From IMG/VR virus record IMGVR_UViG_3300025894_000064, positions 1-24,349 of that record: DNA of 24,349 nucleotides. One strand, 5' to 3'. Each line of letters begins with the position of its first letter. The stretch's first letter is position 1. A program made the translations under genes and the position numbers. Source of the DNA: a virus. The notes beneath the pieces were generated by a model. The model had not been told where the DNA came from and did no database searches. It worked only from the letters and a program-made list of their open reading frames with translations. Shown here piece after piece: positions 14,756-20,734 of this stretch.

Positions 14756-15721
14756 ATGGATCAATTAACGTTATGGATGGCCTTGGGCTTTCTATTTGCG
14801 GGCTATAGTGTTATAGCAAACGATAGTATACAAACACTAGGTACATGGATTGCTAGTAATAACGAGCGATTTAAATGGACAACAATGTGGGCCGCCGCTT
14901 CGGCGGTTTTATTATGGGCATTGTGGTACGGATGGTATATGAATGGTGGCGACATAAGTTACGGCCGGTTAGATAAGATACCTTTTCAAGAAGTTAAATG
15001 GTATCATGCAATGGCACCATTAGTGCTATTACTATTAACAAGGATAGGCGTACCCGTTAGTACGTCTTTTTTAGTTTTAAGTGCTTTTGCAAGTACATTT
15101 GTATTAGAAAAAATGCTTGTAAAAAGTATAATGGGTTATGCCGTTGCGGCAGTATTTGCATATATGCTTTGGTTTTTTATAGCTAGATGGATAGATGAAA
15201 AGAACAATCCTGTTAAAGAGGAACGTAAAAAGTATTGGCGTATAGCACAATGGGTAAGTGCTGGATTTTTATGGTGGACTTGGCTAGCACATGATATTGC
15301 CAACATAGCAGTATTCTTACCAAGACAAGTTCCTTGGGATATGATGTTAGGTGTTAGTATTATATTTGTAGGCGGACTCGCATTTATGTTCCGTGAAGGC
15401 GGCGGCAAGATACAAGAAATTGTATTAGAAAAAGCACATACTAGATATGTAAGAAGTGCAACTATTATTAATACGGCATACTTTATATGTTTACTTTTCT
15501 TTAAAGAACTAAACAATATTCCAATGTCAACTACATGGGTATTTGTTGGTATACTATGTGGTCGTGAATTAGCAATAGGTACACTTAGTAATGGCGAATA
15601 TAAACTAAAAAATGTATTTCCTCTTATAGGTAGAGATTTCTTAAAAATGTTAGTTGGATTAGGTGCAAGTTTAGGTATTGTATTAACGATACATTACATA
15701 TTAGTACCAAACGGCTTTTGA
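14756..15721 (+). CDS. PiT-family (PHO4) phosphate transporter
   Basis: Integral membrane protein of 321 aa with about nine or ten hydrophobic segments; PiT proteins import phosphate using a cation gradient across the inner membrane. The two-fold PiT signature is visible in both halves. In the first, A-N22-D23-S-I-Q-T-L-G-T matches the 'G-x-N-D-x-x-N-x-x-G-T' motif, followed by G-V-P-V-S-T-S at 98-104 ('P-V-S-T-T-H'). In the second, A-H-D180-I-A-N183-I matches 'N-D-x-A-N', followed by P-M-S-T-T at 256-260 and G-x-L-x-G. The Asn-to-His change (H179) in the second half may alter the substrate. It lies in an accessory island and has its own strong host-type promoter, so it is probably expressed early to aid uptake in phosphate-poor water. 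Substrate and function are inferred. 321 aa is shorter than most bacterial PiTs. Confidence 0.75.
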   Translation: MDQLTLWMALGFLFAGYSVIANDSIQTLGTWIASNNERFKWTTMWAAASAVLLWALWYGWYMNGGDISYGRLDKIPFQEVKWYHAMAPLVLLLLTRIGVPVSTSFLVLSAFASTFVLEKMLVKSIMGYAVAAVFAYMLWFFIARWIDEKNNPVKEERKKYWRIAQWVSAGFLWWTWLAHDIANIAVFLPRQVPWDMMLGVSIIFVGGLAFMFREGGGKIQEIVLEKAHTRYVRSATIINTAYFICLLFFKELNNIPMSTTWVFVGILCGRELAIGTLSNGEYKLKNVFPLIGRDFLKMLVGLGASLGIVLTIHYILVPNGF

Positions 15722-15755
15722 GCTAGTTTTTGGTTAAATACGTTTGTAAAATAAC

Positions 15756-15784
15756 TTGACCAACCGGAAGATCTTTGCTATAAT
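15756..15784 (+). promoter_or_regulatory. sigma70-type promoter for the lipoprotein gene
   Basis: TTGACC at 15756-15761 (5 of 6), a 17-base spacer, and TATAAT at 15779-15784 (perfect). ATG is at 15814, after GAAAGGA. Confidence 0.82.
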
Positions 15785-15813
15785 AGGTCTAGGTTGAAAG
15801 GACACAAACTATT

Positions 15814-16074
15814 ATGAAAACTACTTTTGGAGTATTACTCACACTAGTACTAGCTTCGGCTTGTACACCACATTATAAAAAAGGTGAAATTGCTTATGAT
15901 TGGGTTGGTTGTCATGTTGTAGGATCAGAAAATCCTAAAAATGGTGAAACTGCTTTTGCTTTTATTACCAGCAACAAACTTAAAGAAGGACAACTACTCT
16001 ATTTTAAACAAGTTGATACCTCAACCGAAGAAAGTCGTGTAGGCAAAGTACAAACGGCTACACCTTGTAAATAA
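15814..16074 (+). CDS. Small putative lipoprotein, 86 aa
   Basis: MKTTFGVLLTLVLASAC is a short positively charged, hydrophobic signal with a lipobox-like A-S-A-C at 14-17, so Cys17 would be lipid-modified after cleavage by signal peptidase II. The mature part is 70 residues with two more Cys (positions 33 and 85) that could form a disulfide. No family recognised. It has its own strong sigma70-type promoter, so it is made early. Phage lipoproteins in the host envelope often block superinfection or DNA entry; this is a possibility by analogy, not shown here. The PiT gene upstream is probably a separate unit. Confidence 0.78.
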   Translation: MKTTFGVLLTLVLASACTPHYKKGEIAYDWVGCHVVGSENPKNGETAFAFITSNKLKEGQLLYFKQVDTSTEESRVGKVQTATPCK

Positions 16075-16077
16075 ATT

Positions 16078-16248
16078 ATGAATAGTAAAAATAATAACCC
16101 CAGCGATACAAAGACAGAAGATGAGTCTGAGTTAGCTGGGGTTAACTCTATGAAATACACTCAACGAGCTTGGGATAGGATTGTTGGTATAGGTAAAGTA
16201 CCAGCTAAGTATGCACTTAATCCTCAAGACGACCAATCTGAAGATTAG
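16078..16248 (+). CDS. Small ORF, 56 aa, possibly real
   Basis: ATG at 16078, three bases after the lipoprotein stop, reading MNSKNNNPSDTKTEDESEL and ending DDQSED. Hydrophilic and acidic with a central helix-like KYTQRAWDRIVGIGK. It includes S-E-L-A-G-V, a partial form of the LAG motif seen elsewhere. No ribosome site is strong. Its 3' end overlaps the convergent HNH gene by 32 bases, and a 10-bp inverted repeat lies inside it. It may be a real gene co-transcribed with the lipoprotein or may be structured RNA; coding is favoured weakly by the uninterrupted frame. Confidence 0.5.
   Translation: MNSKNNNPSDTKTEDESELAGVNSMKYTQRAWDRIVGIGKVPAKYALNPQDDQSED
16095..16144 (+). repeat. 10-bp perfect inverted repeat inside the small ORF
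   Basis: TAACCCCAGC at 16095-16104 pairs perfectly with GCTGGGGTTA at 16135-16144, with a 30-base loop. There is no T-run after it, so it is a poor intrinsic terminator. It could be an mRNA structure ending or protecting the lipoprotein message. Confidence 0.6.
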
Positions 16249-16768
16249 ATTTAGTTAATCCTAAGTAAGGTAACCATTCTTCTCTTAACTTAGTTCTACT
16301 TGGCCTTTTACGCCATTTGTTAACTAGATGATAATATTCAGGACTGAATGGTACTCTTAACGGCTTCTGTATCTTAGATCCTTTTTTCCAGTTGCATGGC
16401 TTACATGCAGTTACACAATTTTCCCATGACATATTTCCTCCAGCACTTTTTGGAATAACATGATCAATTGTTAATTCTTTTTCTTCAAATACTTCTGCAC
16501 AATATTGGCACTGAAACATATCTCGCAAGTACAAGTTTGCACGGCTAAACTTTACTCGTTTCATTGGATTAAAGTATTCGTGTGTTACACATATACTTGG
16601 CACAGGATAGCACACTGTAGGACTACGTACTACTTTGTCTGGGTAGTTTTCAATTACTGTTACTTTGTTTAAAAATACTAGTTTTATTGCCTGTTGCCAG
16701 CCAATAATGCTTAACGGAATAATTGATATTGGCTCGTAGTTTGCATTTAATAAAAGTGTGTCCATCAT
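16217..16768 (-). CDS. HNH endonuclease
   Basis: 183 aa on the minus strand from ATG at 16768 (a second ATG follows immediately). The HNH core is complete: a Zn knuckle C87-x-x-C90, D102-H103 with P-x-S-x-G-G, W115-E-N117, then C122-x-x-C125-N126 and K-K-G. The N-terminal 80 residues (LLLNANYEPISIIPLS...) resemble the conserved extension of the bacterial HNH family with this core. HNH nucleases next to terminase genes are frequent in phages, where some help packaging and others are homing or restriction-like enzymes. The gene lies directly before, and diverges from, the gp17 gene, and converges on the small 56-aa ORF. Homing activity is possible but no intron is seen. Confidence 0.85.
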   Translation of the reverse strand: MMDTLLLNANYEPISIIPLSIIGWQQAIKLVFLNKVTVIENYPDKVVRSPTVCYPVPSICVTHEYFNPMKRVKFSRANLYLRDMFQCQYCAEVFEEKELTIDHVIPKSAGGNMSWENCVTACKPCNWKKGSKIQKPLRVPFSPEYYHLVNKWRKRPSRTKLREEWLPYLGLTKSNLQIGRLED

Positions 16769-16797
16769 TAATACTTATTAGGCTAGTGTTGAGTGAT

Positions 16798-16814
16798 AAG
16801 TATAGTGTATACTT
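16798..16814. promoter_or_regulatory. Palindrome between HNH and gp17, possible operator
   Basis: AAGTATA-GTG-TATACTT: perfect 7-base inverted repeat with a 3-base spacer, in the 77-base gap between the divergent genes. It contains TATACT on each strand, but neither is followed back by a -35 at the right distance. A binding site for a dimeric regulator is possible. Confidence 0.4.
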
Positions 16815-16845
16815 GAAACGTATTTAACCACAGGGGAAATCTACA

Positions 16846-18411
16846 TTGAGTAAAAGTTTAGAAGGTGTATTAGTTAAACCTGCACACAAGAGTGAATCTT
16901 ATTCCAAAACACAATTAGCAGAACTTGTAAAATCTGCTGATCCTGTCAACGGCGTTTCCTATTTCCTTGAGAACTTTTTCTATATTCAGCATCCTACACA
17001 AGGTCGTTTACTTTATAATGCGTTTGATTACCAACGAGAGCTAATTGATGTCTATCATAATAATCGTTTTAGTATTAATTTACTAGGTAGACAGATGGGT
17101 AAAACTACGACAGCGGCAGGTTATTTGTTGTGGTATGCCATGTTTAAGCCAGATAGTACTATTCTTATTGCGGCACACAAATACACAGGTGCCCAGGAAA
17201 TTATGCAACGTATTCGTTATGCTTATGAGCTATGTCCAAATCATATTCGTGCTGGTGTTACTAGTTACAACAAGGGCAGTATAGACTTTGAAAATGGCAG
17301 TAGAATTGTTAGTACTACAACAACTGAAACAACAGGACGTGGTATGAGTATTACATTGTTGTATTGTGATGAGTTTGCATTTGTTCGTAATACTATTGCT
17401 CGAGAGTTTTGGACTAGTATTAGTCCTACACTAGCAACAGGTGGTAAAGCTATTCTTACAAGCACACCAAATAGTGACGAAGACCAATTTTGGTTGCTAT
17501 GGAAGGGTGCTAATAAAACACAAGATGAATTTGGGAACCGAACCGAAATAGGTGTAAATGGTTTTAAAGGATACATGGCTGTATGGGATAGGCATCCTGA
17601 ACGAGACGTAGAATGGGCTACTCAAGAACGTGCTAGTATCGGCGACGAAAGGTTTAAAAGAGAACACGAATGTGAACCTATTATATATGACGAGACATTA
17701 ATTAGTAGTATTAAATTGCTTGAACTCGAAGGTCGTGAACCAATTGAAAAGCAAGGACAGGTACGTTGGTTCAAGAAACCTGAAATTGGATGTCAGTATG
17801 TAGTTGCATTAGATCCTAGTTTAGGAACTGGCGGAGACAACTCAGCTATACAGGTTTATGAAGTACCTAGTTTGGTACAAGTTGCTGAGTGGAAACATAA
17901 CAAAACAGTAATACAAAGACAAATTGTTATACTAAAAGAGATAGTTAGTTATATAAATGACATTATTGGCGACCCTAATAAGATTTATTATAGTATTGAA
18001 AATAATACACTAGGAGAAGCAGGGCTAGTAAGTATCAGTGAAATTGGTGAAGAGAATATTTCAGGTGTGTTTCTTAGCGAAGCGGCCAAAAAAGGTAATG
18101 TTCGTAAATTCCGTCGAGGATTCAATACCACTGCTAAGAGTAAACTAGCCGCTTGTTCTAAATTTAAAATGTTACTTGAAACAAACAAGATAACAGTAAA
18201 CAGTAAAAATTTATTATCGGAATTAAAATCCTTTGTTAGTCATGGCATAAGTTTTAGTGCAAAGCCAGGTGAACATGATGACTTAGTAATGAGTACTTTG
18301 TTAGCAGTCAGAATGATTCAACTACTACAAAACTTTGACTCAGATCTTGATGACAAACTAAAAGATCAAATTGATGACTACATTGAACCGATGCCATTTA
18401 TAGTTGTGTAA
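16846..18411 (+). CDS. gp17: Large terminase subunit gp17
   Basis: Motor ATPase and nuclease that pumps DNA into the prohead. TTG start at 16846 is chosen because an AGGGGA ribosome site lies 7 bases upstream and no ATG suits. Domains: ATPase (about 40-285) with Walker A G81-R-Q-M-G-K-T-T88, Walker B L-L-Y-C-D175-E176, and coupling motif T-S-T-P at 205-208; nuclease (about 315-500) with D323 (A-L-D-P-S), E385 (S-I-E-N-N) and D478/D479 (E-H-D-D-L). These are the expected T4 gp17 catalytic residues. 521 aa is shorter than T4 gp17 (610 aa). gp16 is 5 kb upstream, so the terminase pair is split. No clear late promoter lies upstream. Confidence 0.95.
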   Translation: MSKSLEGVLVKPAHKSESYSKTQLAELVKSADPVNGVSYFLENFFYIQHPTQGRLLYNAFDYQRELIDVYHNNRFSINLLGRQMGKTTTAAGYLLWYAMFKPDSTILIAAHKYTGAQEIMQRIRYAYELCPNHIRAGVTSYNKGSIDFENGSRIVSTTTTETTGRGMSITLLYCDEFAFVRNTIAREFWTSISPTLATGGKAILTSTPNSDEDQFWLLWKGANKTQDEFGNRTEIGVNGFKGYMAVWDRHPERDVEWATQERASIGDERFKREHECEPIIYDETLISSIKLLELEGREPIEKQGQVRWFKKPEIGCQYVVALDPSLGTGGDNSAIQVYEVPSLVQVAEWKHNKTVIQRQIVILKEIVSYINDIIGDPNKIYYSIENNTLGEAGLVSISEIGEENISGVFLSEAAKKGNVRKFRRGFNTTAKSKLAACSKFKMLLETNKITVNSKNLLSELKSFVSHGISFSAKPGEHDDLVMSTLLAVRMIQLLQNFDSDLDDKLKDQIDDYIEPMPFIVV

Positions 18412-18420
18412 GAGGAACGT

Positions 18421-18990
18421 ATGGAGATAGAACAGATAACTGAGAACCTTTACTGGATTAACAATGTAGTTGATAACGAAACACTAAAAAGAGTACAAAC
18501 TGAACTTTACACACACGAAAAAGAAAACCCAGAACGTTGGCGCAAAGAAAATGCTCAGGATCATCTGAAACGTAAAATGATAGAAGATCATCCACTGTGC
18601 AATGTAGTAGAAGATCAAGTTAGAGAACAACTTCCTCTTATTAATTCAACAATAAACAGCCAATGGGATCACGCAGAAGGTACACGTTTTTGGATAGATG
18701 AACCAGGCTTTACAATTGGCATACACAGAGATGATAATGTAAAAATAGCATTACATTTATACTGGGATGGTGAGAATGGAACAACGTTTTGGACACCAAA
18801 ATTTGATCCAAAAGAAAAACGAAGTAGAGTAACTGATGATTATGGACTTACGTACCAGTTTAAATTTATACCAAACAGCGGTTACTTGATGCTAAATCCA
18901 AACAATGAAACTAACATGTTATTTCATTCAATGTTGCTACCAACAACGTGTCAGCGACTTGCAAGTTACACATATTTTCGCAAGGACTAA
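18421..18990 (+). CDS. 2-oxoglutarate/Fe(II)-dependent oxygenase
   Basis: 189 aa, one beta-barrel domain. The catalytic triad is clear: H102-R-D104 (G-I-H-R-D-D) and H169 (L-F-H-S-M), 65 residues apart, with R179 ten residues after the second His, the usual place of the 2-oxoglutarate-binding basic residue. The family uses 2-oxoglutarate and oxygen to hydroxylate proteins, nucleic acids or small molecules; prolyl-hydroxylase-like members are common in marine T4-like phages. The substrate cannot be read from the sequence. It sits 9 bases after gp17, with a GAGGAA site, so it is co-transcribed with terminase and possibly acts on a virion or DNA-associated protein. Confidence 0.83.
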   Translation: MEIEQITENLYWINNVVDNETLKRVQTELYTHEKENPERWRKENAQDHLKRKMIEDHPLCNVVEDQVREQLPLINSTINSQWDHAEGTRFWIDEPGFTIGIHRDDNVKIALHLYWDGENGTTFWTPKFDPKEKRSRVTDDYGLTYQFKFIPNSGYLMLNPNNETNMLFHSMLLPTTCQRLASYTYFRKD

Positions 18991-19002
18991 TTGTTTAAGT
19001 TA

Positions 19003-19010
19003 GGTAAATA
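19003..19010 (+). promoter_or_regulatory. Possible late promoter box, 5 bases before ATG
   Basis: GGTAAATA at 19003-19010, then GTATT, then ATG at 19016: the same 5-base spacing as the boxes at 4503 and 8686. One base short of the NATAAATA core (G for A). No other ribosome site is convincing. Confidence 0.5.
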
Positions 19011-19015
19011 GTATT

Positions 19016-20605
19016 ATGAAAGATATAAACAAAGTTGCAGAGCTATTATTCGACAAAATTCGTAGCCGTTTTTCTAACGTAACGTTAGGAACCGAGTCTG
19101 GTAAGAACACATCAGACCCAAGTCAAGCACGATTTTTTAACTTTAATTACATGTCAGGTGAAAAAGACTTTGGCAATGTAACTATAAGTATCATTGACGG
19201 AGTAAGTGTAAAGGTATACTTTAATAAAGACCTTAGTAGCAACTTAGATACAAAAGAACAAGATGAATGGTTTGAGTTCTTGCGTAACATGCGTCAGTTT
19301 GCTAGAAAGAATACACTAACATTTGATACCAGAGATATCAATCGCAGTTCGCTGGATTTACGTGATATTATGCAACAGACAAAAACGTCCATTCAACAAA
19401 CCAACGATTTAGATATTCAGGAAAGTAAGATGTACGGAACAAAAAGAAAAAGTTATGACCACGTTGGCGAAACTCGTCTTATTATTAAGCATGTTGATAT
19501 GGTTGATGAAGAGAAACGTGGATCAAGAACAAGAAATATTGACGCAGTATTTGTAGAAACAGCAGAAGGTGAACGTTATAAATTAAAAACAACCAATCTA
19601 CATGGTGCTCGTGCTATTGGTCAGCATGTTGCTCAGGGCGGTATGATGGTTGATGATCGCACCAACAAAATCTACGACATGGTTACTGAAATGCAACAAC
19701 TAAGAAAGTTTTTAATGGCAACAAGAAACGTAGAAGCATTTGAAGATACTGATATTCCACATATGGTTGAAGCGGCCCGTACCCGTTACACTGAAGTACA
19801 ACGTGGATTAAAAACAATGCGTGGACCAAAAGGTTATGCAAAATTTTGGGATAATCATGCACCTTCAGAAGAAATTGAAATAGACGACGAAGCCTCTTTA
19901 AAAGAACGCTTTACTAAAAAGTTTTTAGATCATCGCATTGAAGAAGCACTCCCCTTTGTGTATAAAGCATACCATAAAGTAAACGAAGCTGGGAAGTTAA
20001 CTAAATCAGTTAACGATGAAATTGATGCATGGGCAGACAGCATTATGGATAGCAACGAACAGCCAACATCAGAAAAAGGTTCCGAATTAAAGGAAGGTAC
20101 CTGGCACTTACCGTCAACTGATGAAGAAGTTGAAACGTTTAAAAAGTTAATGTCTAAACCACTTAAATTTGGCACTGAAGGCGATAATGCAACTAATGCT
20201 ATTGGTGCAGTGTTTGGTGATGATGAATTGTATGATAACTTATATTCTGCTAGTGAAATACAAGGTCCAGATGGCGATGCAAGATCAACTATAGTACAAT
20301 GGTTTACTCCATTATGGAAAGAAGTAACCAATGGTGACCATGATTACATGGAAAAAGAAATGCTTGAAAAGATTCAAGCCGTTGGATCATATTTACGTAC
20401 TTGGAAGCCAGAATCAGAACCGGCACCTGCTGATGCAGAAGGGCCAGATGAAGAACCAGCACCTGAAACTGAAGATGCCGACCTATCAGCTAAAAGAATG
20501 TCTATGCTAACAACTGCTATTGGAAAACACACAATCCAAAATTTACCAAAAGCAACCAAAGTTGAAGCTATCGAAGAACTTCAGCAACTAGCTGGACTTA
20601 AATAA
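19016..20605 (+). CDS. Unknown protein with LAG motif, 529 aa
   Basis: No family recognised. The N-terminal 130 residues look folded (for example NVTISIIDGVSVKVYFNKD strands). The middle includes SRTRNIDAVFVETAEGERYKLKTTNLHGARAIGQHVAQGG (about 163-205), a pattern that seems conserved and may form a small alpha-beta unit. Residues about 280-440 are helical and acidic. A Pro/Glu/Ala-rich linker (about 465-490: EPAPADAEGPDEEPAPETE) leads to a terminal helix ending E-E-L-Q-Q-L-A-G-L-K, the same Leu-Ala-Gly motif as in the 556-aa and 65-aa proteins, here at the very C-terminus. The long disordered linker before it suggests a tethered short interaction motif. Probable virion or assembly protein; predicted late and leaderless. 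Confidence 0.82.
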   Translation: MKDINKVAELLFDKIRSRFSNVTLGTESGKNTSDPSQARFFNFNYMSGEKDFGNVTISIIDGVSVKVYFNKDLSSNLDTKEQDEWFEFLRNMRQFARKNTLTFDTRDINRSSLDLRDIMQQTKTSIQQTNDLDIQESKMYGTKRKSYDHVGETRLIIKHVDMVDEEKRGSRTRNIDAVFVETAEGERYKLKTTNLHGARAIGQHVAQGGMMVDDRTNKIYDMVTEMQQLRKFLMATRNVEAFEDTDIPHMVEAARTRYTEVQRGLKTMRGPKGYAKFWDNHAPSEEIEIDDEASLKERFTKKFLDHRIEEALPFVYKAYHKVNEAGKLTKSVNDEIDAWADSIMDSNEQPTSEKGSELKEGTWHLPSTDEEVETFKKLMSKPLKFGTEGDNATNAIGAVFGDDELYDNLYSASEIQGPDGDARSTIVQWFTPLWKEVTNGDHDYMEKEMLEKIQAVGSYLRTWKPESEPAPADAEGPDEEPAPETEDADLSAKRMSMLTTAIGKHTIQNLPKATKVEAIEELQQLAGLK

Positions 20606-20647
20606 ACCACAAAATCCTCTTTTTTCTCTTTTTGGTAAAAAAGCCTG

Positions 20648-20676
20648 TTGACTGCTAAATAAAAGTAGCATATACT
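20648..20676 (+). promoter_or_regulatory. sigma70-type promoter for gp32
   Basis: TTGACT at 20648-20653 (5 of 6), a 17-base spacer, and TATACT at 20671-20676 (5 of 6). Transcription would start near 20683, downstream of the ATG at 20681, which rules that start out. The gap 20606-20647 holds a T-rich run and no clear hairpin. Confidence 0.82.
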
Positions 20677-20734
20677 GTGTATGTGCTTAGGCAAATATAG
20701 CAAAACATTATGGCACAAAAAAGGAGAATACATC

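Noticed and set aside
15733-15741. GTTAAATAC as a late promoter for the lipoprotein gene
   Set aside because: One base off the core, and a near-perfect sigma70 promoter lies between it and the ATG. The similar minus-strand GTTAAATAC at 16820-16828 is also left uncalled.
16789-16813. sigma70 promoter for gp17 (TTGAGT ... TATACT)
   Set aside because: Spacer is only 13 bases; too short for a normal promoter.
13840-20605. LAG motifs as pieces of LAGLIDADG homing endonucleases
   Set aside because: The motif lacks the rest of LAGLIDADG (I-D-A-D-G) and occurs once per protein in short or disordered contexts.
20681-20734. ATG at 20681 as the start of gp32
   Set aside because: It lies upstream of the predicted transcription start, and AAGGAG is placed correctly for ATG at 20735, where the conserved sequence begins.
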